64,000 nt of DNA from JAHRAW01 sp965203265 (GTDB lineage Bacteria; Pseudomonadota; Gammaproteobacteria; Arenicellales; Poriferihabitantaceae). The DNA lies in contig CBDBBV010000002.1 of assembly GCA_965203265.1 (NCBI GenBank), forward strand, positions 434,001 through 498,000, given 5' to 3'. Made by a program: the position numbers and the translations under genes. The notes below the pieces were generated by a model. That model worked only from the letters and a program-made list of their open reading frames with translations, did not search any database and had not been told where the DNA came from. Positions 43,763 through 53,742 of this stretch are shown here, in pieces (position 1 is the stretch's first letter; every line of letters starts with the position of its first letter).

Positions 43763-43853
43763 GATTTTCCTCCACAGGAATGAGAATGAGGTGGCTTAAA
43801 AAACTCCACAGGTCGTGGTGTTGCCGGCAAAAGTGTAGCACAGCGCACCCAGA

Positions 43854-44774
43854 TCAGGCAGTCGGATGGAACGGCTTGCCGATGCAGGCCGGGGCGTTCA
43901 GTTTGATCTTGCTGCGATCGCGGGAAATCAGCACCAGCACCGCGATGGTGGCCAGATAGGGCAGCATCGACATGATCTGGGAGGGCACGCCCACGCCGAA
44001 CGCCTGTGCGTGCAACTGCAGAATCGTGATGCCGCCGAACAGATAGGCGCCGACGAACACCCGCCATGGCCGCCAAGTGGCGAAAACCACCAGCGCCAAC
44101 GCGATCCAGCCGCGACCGGCGCTCATGTTTTCGATCCACAACGGCGAATACGCCAGCGACAGGTAGGCACCGGCCAACCCGGCCAGGGCGCCGCCGAACA
44201 AGGTCGCGGCAAAGCGGATGCGGAGGACCGGATAGCCCAGAGCGTGGGCGGCCTCGTGGGAATCGCCGACGGCGCGCACGATCAATCCGGCGCGGGTGCG
44301 GGCGAGGAAATAGATCACCGCCGCCACCATGGCGAAGGAGCCGTATACCAGAATATCGTGGTTGAACAGCAACTCGCCGACCACCGGTATATCCGCCAAC
44401 AGGGGGATCGGCAGTTTCGGTAGGCCGTGGTAGGCGACCCCCACCAACTGCTGTCCCAGCAACGCGCTCAGGCCGATGCCGAAGATGGTGAGCGCCAATC
44501 CGGTGGCCACCTGACTGGCCTGAAAACCCAGCACCAGCAGCGCGAATATGGCCGCCAAGGCGACCCCGCCGGACAAACCGGCCAAGATCCCCAGCGCAGC
44601 GCTGCCGGTGAAATGCACCGCGGCGAAACCGCACACCGCGCCCAGCAGGATCATGCCCTCCACGCCGAGATTGAGCACGCCGGATTTTTCCGTGATCAGC
44701 TCGCCCAGCGCGGCGTACAACAGCGGGGTCGCCGCGGTGATGATGGTCAGGGTTGCGGGGACGAGGATTTCCAC
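43854..44774 (-). CDS. Nucleoside/purine ABC transporter permease (inner, shorter)
   Basis: 306 residues, about 8-9 membrane helices. Starts MEILVPATLTIITAATPLLY; family motifs ALGELITEKSGVLNLGVEGM, ARTRAGLIVRAVGDSHEAAH, and GRGWIALALVVFATWRPWRV. YufQ/NupQ-like partner of the permease just upstream (4-base gap). Together with the BMP protein it forms the purine nucleoside importer. Confidence 0.9.
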   Translation of the reverse strand: MEILVPATLTIITAATPLLYAALGELITEKSGVLNLGVEGMILLGAVCGFAAVHFTGSAALGILAGLSGGVALAAIFALLVLGFQASQVATGLALTIFGIGLSALLGQQLVGVAYHGLPKLPIPLLADIPVVGELLFNHDILVYGSFAMVAAVIYFLARTRAGLIVRAVGDSHEAAHALGYPVLRIRFAATLFGGALAGLAGAYLSLAYSPLWIENMSAGRGWIALALVVFATWRPWRVFVGAYLFGGITILQLHAQAFGVGVPSQIMSMLPYLATIAVLVLISRDRSKIKLNAPACIGKPFHPTA

Positions 44775-44778
44775 GGGA

Positions 44779-45858
44779 TCAGGCTCGAGCCGAGGCGCGG
44801 GGGAGTTTGAATCTGATGCGGTAGTGAATCAGCACATCGCAGGCGAGCAGAAAGAACAACAGCATGCCCTGAAATACGCCGGTGACCGCGAGCGGCAGGT
44901 TGAGGGAAATCTGCGCGGCCTCTCCGCCCAGATAGGACAGGGCGAGCAGCAATCCGGCGAACAACACGCCGAGGGGGTGCAATCGACCGACAAAGGCAAC
45001 GATGATGGCGGTGAAGCCGTACCCCGGCGAGATGACCGGCTGCAGCTGGCGAATGGGGCCCGACACCTCGATGATGCCGGCCAGCCCGGCCGCGCCGCCG
45101 GCGATGAGCAGGCAGAACCACACCACCCGATCAACGCGAAAGCCGGCGTATCTGCCGGCCGCCGGCGCCTGACCGATGACCTTGACCTGAAAACCGATGA
45201 TGCTGCGCGCCAGCAGCACCCAAGCCAGCGCCACCGCCGCCAGCGCCAGCAGCGCGCCAAGATGCAATCGGGTGCCTTCGACGATGACCGGCAGGATCGC
45301 CGAATCGGCGAACACCCGAGATTGGGGGAAATTGAAGCCGTGCGGATCCCGCCACGGGCCGTGCACCAGCAAACTCAGCAGCAAGGTGGCCACGTAGGTG
45401 AGCATCAAACTGGTCAGAATTTCGTTGGCGTTGCAGCGGGTTTTGAGGAACGCCGGAATGGCCGCCCACGCCATGCCGCCGAGGATGCCGCAGAAGAGTA
45501 TGAGCGGCAACACGAACAGCGAATCGACTCGATACAGCAACAGGGCGACGCCGCCGCCGCAAATCGCCCCCAGAGTCAGCTGCCCTTCGGCGCCGATGTT
45601 CCACACGCCGGCGCGGAATCCGATGGACAAGGCCACCGCGATGAGCACCAGCGGGGTCGCCTTGACCGCCAATTCGGCCCAACCGTAGGCGGAGGTCAGC
45701 GGCGCGATGAAAAACGAGTACAACGCTCGGCCCGAATTCACTCCCATCAACTGGAACATCACCACTCCGGCCGCCAACGTAATGCCGAGGGCGATCAGCG
45801 GCGACAGATACACCATGTTGCGCGACGGCTCGAGCCGCCGCACCAGCTCAGCCGGCAT
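44779..45858 (-). CDS. Nucleoside/purine ABC transporter permease (longer)
   Basis: 359 residues with 9-10 helices: LIALGITLAAGVVMFQLMGV, LIAVALSIGFRAGVWNIGAE, GAICGGGVALLLYRVDSLFV, LKTRCNANEILTSLMLTYVA, YGFTAIIVAFVGRLHPLGVL. YufP/NupP-like. Overlaps the ATPase gene upstream by 11 bases. Confidence 0.9.
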   Translation of the reverse strand: MPAELVRRLEPSRNMVYLSPLIALGITLAAGVVMFQLMGVNSGRALYSFFIAPLTSAYGWAELAVKATPLVLIAVALSIGFRAGVWNIGAEGQLTLGAICGGGVALLLYRVDSLFVLPLILFCGILGGMAWAAIPAFLKTRCNANEILTSLMLTYVATLLLSLLVHGPWRDPHGFNFPQSRVFADSAILPVIVEGTRLHLGALLALAAVALAWVLLARSIIGFQVKVIGQAPAAGRYAGFRVDRVVWFCLLIAGGAAGLAGIIEVSGPIRQLQPVISPGYGFTAIIVAFVGRLHPLGVLFAGLLLALSYLGGEAAQISLNLPLAVTGVFQGMLLFFLLACDVLIHYRIRFKLPRASARA

Positions 45859-47404
45859 CCACCACCTCCGCCCCAGCCATCTGCAAACCGATTTGCTCGA
45901 CGCTAACCGATCCGGTCGGGCGCAACGCCGAAAGCGAACCGGCGCAAATGGCGGCGATGCGATCGCTCAGCGACACCAGTTCGTCCAAATCCTGAGAGAT
46001 CACCACAATGGCCGCGCCGTTGTCCGCCATCTCCCGCAGGGCGATGTGGATGATCTGCGCCGCGCCCGCGTCCACGCCCCAGGTCGGTTGGGACACGATC
46101 AACAGGCTCGGTGCCTGACAGATTTCCCGACCGACGATGAATTTTTGCAGATTGCCGCCGGACAAACTGGCGGCGAGCGCGCCGACGCCATTCGACTTGA
46201 CCTGAAATCGCTCCACCACCGAGACGGCGAATCTGCGTCCGGCGCGGTAGCGGATGAAACCGTTGCGTACCAGTCCGAGGCGTTGAAAGGCGGTCAGCAA
46301 GCCGTTTTCCACCAAACTGATTTCCGCCACCGCGCCGTGGCCGAGGCGCTCTCCGGGGATGCTGGCGAGGCCGAGTTTGCGCCGTTGATTGACATCGTCC
46401 CGTCCACACGGCTTGCCGTCGATGCGGATGCTGTCGGCGCGCGCCGCCGGCGTCTCGCCGTTCAACGCCCGCAACAGCTCGTCCTGCCCGTTGCCGGCCA
46501 CGCCGGCGATGCCGACTATTTCACCGCCGCGCACGCTCAGATCGATGTTCTTCAAGTTGACGCCGAATTCGTCTCCGGCGGGCAGGTTGAGGCGGCTCAC
46601 TTCCAGCCTAATCGCGTTGGCGTCGGCGTCGGTGGCGGTAGCGGCGGGGCGCAGATCGGCTTCTTGCAGTTCCTCCCCCATCATCTTGGCCGCCAGCGAT
46701 TTGGCGCTTTCGTCCGCCACCAGCACCGAATCCACCACTCGCCCACCGCGCAGGATGGTGGCGCGTCGGCACAATGCCTTGATTTCATCCAGTTTGTGGC
46801 TGATGTAGAGGATCGCCAGCCCCTCGTCGGCCAATCTCCGCAGGGTTTCAAACAATCCGGCCACCTCCTGCGGCGTCAGCACCGAGGTCGGTTCATCCAT
46901 CACCAACAATTTCGGCTGCTGCAACAAGCAACGGACGATCTCGATCAGCTGCCGCTCCCCGACCGACAGGGTATAAACATGGCGGCTGGTGTCCAGGGTC
47001 AGCCCGTAGTGTTCGGAGATTTCGCCAATGCGCTTATCGAGATCGTCTCGGGAAACCCCCGGCGCCATGCCCAACTCGATGTTTTCCAGCACCGAGAGGG
47101 AATCGAACAGGGAAAAATGCTGAAAAACCATGGCGATGCCAAGCCCGCGAGCGGTGGCCGGATCGCCAATATCTACAACCTCGCCCATCCACTCCACGAC
47201 ACCCGCATCCGCCTTGAGCACGCCATAGATCATCTTCACCAGCGTGGATTTCCCGGCACCGTTTTCCCCCAGCAAGGCGTGAATTTCGCCAGATTGCAGG
47301 GTCAAATCGATGTGCCGATTGGCAACCACGCCGGGGAATGCCTTGGTCATGCCATGTAGCGACAGTAGCGGGGTAACTTGGGGGGTTGGAGTCGAGATTT
47401 GCAT
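45848..47404 (-). CDS. Nucleoside/purine ABC transporter ATPase (double ABC domain)
   Basis: 518 residues with two ABC cassettes. First: Walker A GENGAGKSTLV, LSVGERQLIEI as signature, Walker B LLVMDEPTSVL. Second: degenerate P-loop GVAGNGQDELLRALNG, signature LSGGNLQKFIVGREI, Walker B LLIVSQPTWGVD. This matches the NupO/YufO and RbsA-like importers. First gene of the operon; the region 47405-47539 upstream holds no gene and no clear promoter that I can defend. Confidence 0.92.
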   Translation of the reverse strand: MQISTPTPQVTPLLSLHGMTKAFPGVVANRHIDLTLQSGEIHALLGENGAGKSTLVKMIYGVLKADAGVVEWMGEVVDIGDPATARGLGIAMVFQHFSLFDSLSVLENIELGMAPGVSRDDLDKRIGEISEHYGLTLDTSRHVYTLSVGERQLIEIVRCLLQQPKLLVMDEPTSVLTPQEVAGLFETLRRLADEGLAILYISHKLDEIKALCRRATILRGGRVVDSVLVADESAKSLAAKMMGEELQEADLRPAATATDADANAIRLEVSRLNLPAGDEFGVNLKNIDLSVRGGEIVGIAGVAGNGQDELLRALNGETPAARADSIRIDGKPCGRDDVNQRRKLGLASIPGERLGHGAVAEISLVENGLLTAFQRLGLVRNGFIRYRAGRRFAVSVVERFQVKSNGVGALAASLSGGNLQKFIVGREICQAPSLLIVSQPTWGVDAGAAQIIHIALREMADNGAAIVVISQDLDELVSLSDRIAAICAGSLSALRPTGSVSVEQIGLQMAGAEVVDAG

Positions 47405-47539
47405 GGATCGGTTTGCTGGGCCGGAATCGGGGTGGGTTGTCGGCGGAAGAGTGCGCTAGTGTAGGGGAGAACGATAGGGAAAATACAGGGTGGGCATGAT
47501 GCCGATATATCCCGCGCACGCGCAAACCGATGCGCCGAA

Positions 47540-48913
47540 TCAGTATTTCGGCTTTGCTGTTTTCGACTGTTTATCCGTCACTTTTCCCACATCAAATTCT
47601 CCCGACACCAGCCTCGGCAACAACGTATCCCGCTGGGCAGTCAAATTTCGAGATTGCAAGTCGGTGGAATTCTGCTGTGCGAACAAGTTGGAGAAAATGT
47701 AATCAGTCGCGCCGAAAATGACTTGACTCGGCACTACGCACTTTGCGCTTTTCAGGTGTTCTCGTTTGATATGTCCCATTGTTGTAGCCTTGCCTGCGGC
47801 GATGTCTTGGAATTCGGCCAGATGCAATTCGATACATTTCAGATAGAACCACTTGGGATATTGCGTTGAAGTTACTTTGAACAAATGTTGATTCAAGGCA
47901 GCCCGCCCACCACGCCAAACTCTAACCATCAAACTACCTGACCATGCGAAAATCACATCGCCATCGTCGATGATGCAGTCCGGGGTAATGTTGTCTGTAG
48001 CCCATTCCGCGCCGCGCGTATGCCCACTTCGTAGTTGAGCAATTTTCACAACTGGTAGACGGCTTGCGTTTTCCGTTGGTCGAAACTTCTGCAAAGCAAG
48101 TCCATTTTGAAATTTGGCGATTTCGTCAAGCGGCTTCACCTCCCACCCCTCCGGTATCTCCCCCAATTCCGACTGCACAAGCCGGTCGGGAAACAAATCG
48201 TAGTACTCGGCAGGAAGGCCGGGAAGAGATTGACCACGGCGCCAACGACCTTCCATTTTGGCGCGCACGGGGCCGAAGTCGATGAACCAGAATTTGAAGA
48301 GTGCCTGCGCCATTTCTTCTAGGGTTTTGTTCATGCGGCGGTTCAGGTCGATTTTGTCTTGCAGTGTGCCGAGGATGTGGGCAATGGTACGTTGTTCAGG
48401 TAGGGGTGGAAGAAACAGAGTCAGTCGTTCCAGTTCGCTCGGCTTGATGGATGGGTATGCTGAGGTGCTGTTCTCCGCGATTGAGTGAAGGTAATCAACG
48501 ATGTGATCCTGCGCCAAGAACCAATAGATGAAGCCCGTATCCGCAACGCCCTCTTTGCCTCGCAAAACCGCGAACCCGGTCGATGCCAAGAAATTTTCAG
48601 GAACGCTCTTTAGCAACCCGAAGTGCTTCTGATTGGGGCGCACCGTGGAGTACACGATGTCCCCCGATTGCACTTTCCGGCGCGCTCGGCTCGGTATCTT
48701 GTGTATTCCCGTTTCAAGGCGTTGAATCTCGGACACGATATTCTCCGTGATGTTGCCAGTGTCAAGATAATTTATGAACGGCCAAGATTCTTTCGGTGAG
48801 TAGGTGGAATCGTTAATCGTGACGCAATCGCCAAGCGTTGTCTCACGCCAGCCGTCCTTCATCGTTCGCTTATACCCCTCCCGCACCACCGCACTGCCCT
48901 GATCAGCATTCAT
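47540..48913 (-). CDS. hsdS: Type I restriction-modification specificity subunit (orphan)
   Basis: 457 residues; ATG 48913, or ATG 48862 giving the usual start MKDGWRETTLGDCVTINDST. Two target-recognition domains (about 20-190 and 265-420) separated by the central conserved helix (LPPLPEQRTIAHILGTLQDK, IDLNRRMNKTLEEMAQALFK) and followed by a second one (QQNSTDLQSRNLTAQRDTLL). HsdS sets the DNA sequence recognised by the M and R subunits. No hsdM or hsdR is in the window. Composition is less GC-rich than the flanking purine genes, indicating acquisition. It sits between the importer and xdhA. Confidence 0.88.
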   Translation of the reverse strand: MNADQGSAVVREGYKRTMKDGWRETTLGDCVTINDSTYSPKESWPFINYLDTGNITENIVSEIQRLETGIHKIPSRARRKVQSGDIVYSTVRPNQKHFGLLKSVPENFLASTGFAVLRGKEGVADTGFIYWFLAQDHIVDYLHSIAENSTSAYPSIKPSELERLTLFLPPLPEQRTIAHILGTLQDKIDLNRRMNKTLEEMAQALFKFWFIDFGPVRAKMEGRWRRGQSLPGLPAEYYDLFPDRLVQSELGEIPEGWEVKPLDEIAKFQNGLALQKFRPTENASRLPVVKIAQLRSGHTRGAEWATDNITPDCIIDDGDVIFAWSGSLMVRVWRGGRAALNQHLFKVTSTQYPKWFYLKCIELHLAEFQDIAAGKATTMGHIKREHLKSAKCVVPSQVIFGATDYIFSNLFAQQNSTDLQSRNLTAQRDTLLPRLVSGEFDVGKVTDKQSKTAKPKY

Positions 48914-49141
48914 GTTGTTCCGCCGAATTTCCGTCCGCCCTACTCACGCCTCGTTCGCCTCGCTCGATCACCGTAAATGTAGCGCGAGGATATGCCGCCG
49001 AGTGGCGCGTGGTCAATGGCAATTCCGAGGCTGATCGATAATCGATTCCGCGCATTATGGGAATTGGCGCGCGGCGGCGCGAATCACGTTCCACCCGCGG
49101 ATTTGCTACACTGCCGAGCGATCAGTGGAATTTACCGTTGC
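48914..49141. other. Intergenic region between orphan hsdS and xdhA
   Basis: 228 bases between divergent genes. I see no gene. No convincing -35/-10 pair on either strand, and no T-run hairpin. It must carry the xdhABC promoter. Confidence 0.4.
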
Positions 49142-50656
49142 ATGACTCGCTTTTTACTCAATCGGGAAGAAGTCGCTCTGGCGAAGGCGCGGGCGGATTT
49201 GACCGTGTTGGAGTATCTGCGCGAGCATCGGCATAAGTGCGGCACCAAGGAAGGTTGCGCTTCCGGAGATTGCGGCGCTTGTACGGTGGTGGTGGCTGGG
49301 GTGGAGGGGGATTCTCTTGTGTATCGTTCGATCAACAGTTGCATCACCTTCGTCGGCGCCCTGCACGGCAAGCAGCTGCTCACGGTGGAAGACCTCGCGG
49401 ACGAAACCAGCGGCGAACTCCATCCGGTACAACAGGCGATGGTGGATCAACACGGCTCCCAATGCGGTTTCTGCACGCCCGGTTTTGTCATGTCGATGTT
49501 CGCCTTGTACAAGAACCGGCTCGGCGCGTCTCGGCAGACTGTTGAGGAATATCTCGGCGGCAATCTGTGTCGCTGCACCGGTTACCGCCCGATCGTCGAT
49601 GCCGCTTTGCAGGCCACTTGCTATGTCGAGGCGGATCAATTCAGCGCGGACGCGGACGAATGCGTGCGGAGATTGAAGCGCATCGCGAGCCGGGGAGAAA
49701 ACACCGATACCGACACCAACCCCGACGCCGACCCCAACGCCAATATCAACACCCCCCACTTCCACCGGCCACGCTCGGCGCGACAACTGGCCGACCTCCT
49801 ACAGCAATATCCCGAGGCGCGGCTGCTCGCCGGCGGCACCGATCTGGCTCTGGAAGTTACCCAGCAGCTGAAATCTCCGGAAAACATCGTTTTTCTGGGC
49901 GGTGTGGCGGAACTCGGGCAAATCCGAACCGACTTGGATGCGAACTACCACGAGATCGGCGCGGCGGTGCCGCTGGCGAAGTGCGGCGATCTGCTGTGCG
50001 CCGAATACCCCGACTTGGCCGAATTGCTGCACAGATTCGGCTCCACGCAAATACGCAATCAAGCCACCCTCGGCGGCAATCTCGCCAACGCATCGCCGGT
50101 CGCCGACCTGCCGCCGGTGTTGATCGCGCTGGGGGCCGAGATCGTATTGCAACGAGGCGAACGGCAACGCCAGATGGCGGTCGAGGACTTTTTCATCGAC
50201 TACAAAAAAACCGAGTTGGCGCAAGGCGAATTCATCCGCAGCATCGTGTTGCCGCGCGCCAAGCCGGATGATCGCGCCCAAGTGCACCATCTGAAGGCGT
50301 ACAAGATCAGCAAACGTCTCGACGACGATATTTCCGCGATGTGCGCGGTATTCCACCTCACGCTGGAGGGCAATGTGGTGGTGGCCGCGCGCATCGGTTT
50401 TGGCGGCATGGCGGCCATCCCCAAGCGCGCCCGCCGGTGTGAACGCGCCCTGCTCGGCCAGCCCTTCGATCGCCGCGCCGTGGAGCGGGCGCAGCGAGCC
50501 GTGGTCGAAGACTTTCAACCCATCAGCGACGCCCGCGCCAGCGCCTCCTACCGACTGGCGGTGTCGCAAAATCTACTCGGACGGTTGTTCATTGAACTAT
50601 TTGAGCGAAAAACCCCGACCCGCGTCAGCGCGCACGCCGCCGCCACCGCATCCTAA
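49142..50656 (+). CDS. xdhA: Xanthine dehydrogenase small subunit (2Fe-2S and FAD domains)
   Basis: 504 residues from ATG 49142. First 2Fe-2S cluster: CGTKEGCASGDCGAC near residue 34; second: CGFCTPG near 106 and LCRCTGYRPIVDAAL near 140. After a low-complexity Asn/Asp/Thr linker (ENTDTDTNPDADPNANIN, about 184-201) comes the FAD domain (ARLLAGGTDLALEVTQQLKS, IRNQATLGGNLANASPVADL). Oxidises xanthine to urate with XdhB, passing electrons to NAD. First gene of xdhABC. Confidence 0.95.
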   Translation: MTRFLLNREEVALAKARADLTVLEYLREHRHKCGTKEGCASGDCGACTVVVAGVEGDSLVYRSINSCITFVGALHGKQLLTVEDLADETSGELHPVQQAMVDQHGSQCGFCTPGFVMSMFALYKNRLGASRQTVEEYLGGNLCRCTGYRPIVDAALQATCYVEADQFSADADECVRRLKRIASRGENTDTDTNPDADPNANINTPHFHRPRSARQLADLLQQYPEARLLAGGTDLALEVTQQLKSPENIVFLGGVAELGQIRTDLDANYHEIGAAVPLAKCGDLLCAEYPDLAELLHRFGSTQIRNQATLGGNLANASPVADLPPVLIALGAEIVLQRGERQRQMAVEDFFIDYKKTELAQGEFIRSIVLPRAKPDDRAQVHHLKAYKISKRLDDDISAMCAVFHLTLEGNVVVAARIGFGGMAAIPKRARRCERALLGQPFDRRAVERAQRAVVEDFQPISDARASASYRLAVSQNLLGRLFIELFERKTPTRVSAHAAATAS

Positions 50657-50669
50657 GGCCGAGCGCCCT

Positions 50670-52940
50670 GTGGCGCACGACAGCGCGCGCAAACATGTTA
50701 CCGGCGAGGCGCGCTATGTGGATGATCGCGTGCGCCTCGGCGGCCAGCTGTTTGCCTGTGTGGGCAGTAGCGCCATCGCCCACGGCCAGGTCAAGCGGAT
50801 GGATTTGTCGCGGGTGCGTGCGGCGCCGGGGGTGGTCGATGTGATCACCGCCGAGGATGTGCCCGGCCGGTTGGACATCGGGCCGGTGTTTCCCGGCGAC
50901 CCGTTGCTGGTTGCGGATACCATCGAATATATCGGGCAGCCGCTGTTCGCCGTGGCGGCGACGGATTTCACCAGCGCGCGGCGGGCGGTGCAGTTGGCGC
51001 GCATCGAGTACGAGCAATGGACGCCGGTGCTCGATCTCGCCGAGGCCGTGGAAAAGTCGTTTTATGTACGCCCGCCCCACCGGATGAAGCGCGGCAATGC
51101 CGAGGCCGCCTTGCCGACTGCGGCGCACCGGCTGCAGGGCGAAATGCGAGTCGGCGGGCAAGAGCACTTCTATCTCGAAGGTCAGGTTTCCACCGCCATC
51201 CCCGAAGAGGACGGCGGCCTCACCGTGCACAGTTCCAACCAGAACCCCACGGAAACGCAGAAACAGGTGGCCGAGGTGCTCGGCCTACCGATGAACAAGG
51301 TAACCATCGTAACCCGGCGCATGGGCGGCGGCTTCGGCGGCAAGGAGACCCACGCCGGCCCCTGGGCCTGTGTGGCAGCCCTGCTGGCGCGGCGCAACAA
51401 TCGGACGGTAACCTGCAAACTGGCGCGGCGCGACGATATGGTGATGACCGGCAAGCGGCACGCCTTCTTGAATCGATTCGATGTCGGTTTCGACGACGAC
51501 GGCACGATCACGGCAATCACCCATCTGCTCGCCGGCCAATGCGGCAATTCTCCGGATTTGTCCGACGCCATCGTCGACCGCGCCATGTTCCACTGCGACA
51601 ACTGCTACTACCTGCCCGAGGTGACCATAGACGGCCTGCGCTGCAAGACCCATCAGGTGTCGAACACCGCCTTTCGCGGCTTCGGCGGGCCTCAGGGGAT
51701 GATCGCCATGGAGTCGGTGATCGATGAAATCGCCTTCGCGCTGGGCAAAGATCCGTTGGAGATTCGCAAACTCAATCTATACGGCAGCGGCGGGCGGGAT
51801 GTAACGCCCTATCAGCAGACCGTTACCGACATCACAGTGCCGAAAATCATCGATCAACTGGAGCGCGAGGCGGAATACTGGCAGCGGCGCGAAGGCATCA
51901 AGCGGTTCAACGCCGCCAGCCGGGTGCTGAAAAGGGGGCTGGCGCTGACGCCGGTCAAATTCGGCATTTCCTTCACCGTGTCCCATCTCAATCAGGCCGG
52001 CGCGCTGCTCCATCTGTACACGGACGGCAGTTTCCTGCTCAACCACGGCGGCACCGAAATGGGTCAGGGATTGATGATCAAGGTCGCGCAGATCGTCGCC
52101 CGAGAATTGGGCGTGAACCCGCAGCGCATCAGCGTGTCGGCGACGCGCACCGACATGGTCGCCAACACCGCGCCGACCGCCGCCTCGTCGGGAACCGACC
52201 TCAACGGAATGGCGGCGCGCAACGCCGCGCGCACCATCAAACGACGCCTGCGCGCGCATCTGAGCGAGAAATACCGGGTTGCCGCCAAACTCATCTCCTT
52301 CGCCGACGACCGCATTCAGGTGGGCGAGCAGCACCTATCCTGGGCGCAAGCGGCGCGGTCGGCGTGGTTGGCGCGGGTGCAGCTGTCCGCCGCCGGATTT
52401 TACAAAACGCCGAAAATCCACTACTGCCGGGAAACCGCCTCGGGCCGCCCCTTTTACTATTTCGCCAACGGCGCGGCGGTTTCCGAGGTGATCATCGATA
52501 CCCTCACCGGCGAATACAAATTGTTGCGCACGGACATCATTCACGATGTGGGGCGTTCCATCAATCCGGCGGTGGATGTGGGGCAGATCGAGGGCGGCTA
52601 TGTGCAGGGGGTCGGCTGGCTGACCTGCGAGGAATTGAGGTGGGATGAACACGGCCGCCTGCTGACCGACGGCCCGGCGACCTACAAGATTCCCGCCATC
52701 GCCGACGCCCCGCCGATCTTCAATGTGCGCCTATTGGAAAACGCCGCCAACGCCGAGGCCACCATCTTCCGCTCCAAGGCGGTGGGCGAGCCGCCGTTGA
52801 TGTTGGCCATTTCCGCGTGGTGCGCCATTCGCGACGCGGTCGCCTCGCTGGCGGATCATCGAATCTGCCCCAAGTTGAACGCCCCGGCGACGCCGGAGGA
52901 AATCCTGAATGCGGTGAATTCCGTGCGGGCGGGACGATGA
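50670..52940 (+). CDS. xdhB: Xanthine dehydrogenase large subunit (molybdopterin)
   Basis: 756 residues from GTG 50670, 13 bases after the xdhA stop; the start gives the family-typical VAHDSARKHVTGEARYVDDR. Moco-binding and active-site segments: EGQVSTAIPEEDGGLTVHSS, RRMGGGFGGKETHAGPWACV, NTAFRGFGGPQGMIAMESVI, HGGTEMGQGLMIKVAQIVAR, and the C-terminal KAVGEPPLMLAISAWCAIRD with the catalytic Glu-Pro-Pro motif. Length fits XdhB. xdhC overlaps its stop by 4 bases. Confidence 0.95.
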   Translation: MAHDSARKHVTGEARYVDDRVRLGGQLFACVGSSAIAHGQVKRMDLSRVRAAPGVVDVITAEDVPGRLDIGPVFPGDPLLVADTIEYIGQPLFAVAATDFTSARRAVQLARIEYEQWTPVLDLAEAVEKSFYVRPPHRMKRGNAEAALPTAAHRLQGEMRVGGQEHFYLEGQVSTAIPEEDGGLTVHSSNQNPTETQKQVAEVLGLPMNKVTIVTRRMGGGFGGKETHAGPWACVAALLARRNNRTVTCKLARRDDMVMTGKRHAFLNRFDVGFDDDGTITAITHLLAGQCGNSPDLSDAIVDRAMFHCDNCYYLPEVTIDGLRCKTHQVSNTAFRGFGGPQGMIAMESVIDEIAFALGKDPLEIRKLNLYGSGGRDVTPYQQTVTDITVPKIIDQLEREAEYWQRREGIKRFNAASRVLKRGLALTPVKFGISFTVSHLNQAGALLHLYTDGSFLLNHGGTEMGQGLMIKVAQIVARELGVNPQRISVSATRTDMVANTAPTAASSGTDLNGMAARNAARTIKRRLRAHLSEKYRVAAKLISFADDRIQVGEQHLSWAQAARSAWLARVQLSAAGFYKTPKIHYCRETASGRPFYYFANGAAVSEVIIDTLTGEYKLLRTDIIHDVGRSINPAVDVGQIEGGYVQGVGWLTCEELRWDEHGRLLTDGPATYKIPAIADAPPIFNVRLLENAANAEATIFRSKAVGEPPLMLAISAWCAIRDAVASLADHRICPKLNAPATPEEILNAVNSVRAGR

Positions 52941-53725
52941 ACTGGATCGATGCCATCGCCGAGTTGCACCGGCAAAACGCCGGTTTCGTCTTGGTTACCG
53001 TGATCGCCACCTCGGGCTCGGCGCCGCGCGATGCCGCCGCCAAGATGGTGGTCGCGGCGGCACGCACCCACGGCTCCATCGGCGGCGGCAATCTCGAATT
53101 CGAGGCCATCGAGCACGCTCAGGAATTATTGCGCCGAGGCGAGGCGGCGAGCGAGAGTCGCGTCTACTCGCTCGGCAGGGACTTGACTCAATGCTGCGGC
53201 GGCCAAGTTACCCTGTTGTTCGAGTGCTATCCACCGTGCGAATTTCGCGTCGCCCTGTTCGGCGCCGGACATGTGGGCCAGGCGCTGATCGCCATTCTCT
53301 CGGAGCTGCCCTGTCGGGTGCGATGGATCGATTCCCGCGAAGCCATTTTCCCGCGCGAGATCGCCTCCAACATCGAAACCGCGCCCATGAAAAACCCCTT
53401 TGAAGCGGTGGAAAAATGCCCGTCAAACGCCTATTACCTGATCATGACTCACAGCCATGAAATCGACATCGAACTGTGCGAGGCCGTCCTCACCCGTGGC
53501 GACAGCCGCTACTGCGGGCTGATCGGCTCGCGTTCCAAGGAGGCGAAATTCCGCAGCCGCCTGCGCAAAAAGGGCTTCACCGCCGAGGAACTGGAACGTC
53601 TCACCTGCCCCATCGGTCTCGAATCCATCCCCGGCAAAACCCCCATGGAGGTGGCGGTGTCGGTGGCCGGGCAGTTGTTGGCGTTGCATCATCAGGTGCG
53701 TTCCTCGGCGGTGAAATGCATTTGA
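52937..53725 (+). CDS. xdhC: Xanthine dehydrogenase accessory protein XdhC
   Basis: 262 residues from ATG 52937 (ATGA overlap with xdhB). XdhC family: FVLVTVIATSGSAPRDAAAK, SIGGGNLEFEAIEHAQELL, the Rossmann motif VALFGAGHVGQALIAILSEL, YYLIMTHSHEIDIELCEAVL and LIGSRSKEAKFRSRLRKKGF. Binds and sulfurates the molybdenum cofactor before its insertion into XdhB. Confidence 0.94.
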   Translation: MNWIDAIAELHRQNAGFVLVTVIATSGSAPRDAAAKMVVAAARTHGSIGGGNLEFEAIEHAQELLRRGEAASESRVYSLGRDLTQCCGGQVTLLFECYPPCEFRVALFGAGHVGQALIAILSELPCRVRWIDSREAIFPREIASNIETAPMKNPFEAVEKCPSNAYYLIMTHSHEIDIELCEAVLTRGDSRYCGLIGSRSKEAKFRSRLRKKGFTAEELERLTCPIGLESIPGKTPMEVAVSVAGQLLALHHQVRSSAVKCI

Positions 53726-53742
53726 ATTCGGTGGTCGGCTGG

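Noticed and set aside
44548..45906. 452-codon plus-strand frame opposite the permease genes
   Set aside because: Low-complexity Gln/Arg/Gly shadow without motifs; both minus-strand permeases are clear.
49680..49760. Short tandem repeats as a CRISPR array
   Set aside because: They are codon-phase repeats inside the xdhA frame, without spacers of constant length. No CRISPR-like array was seen anywhere in the window.
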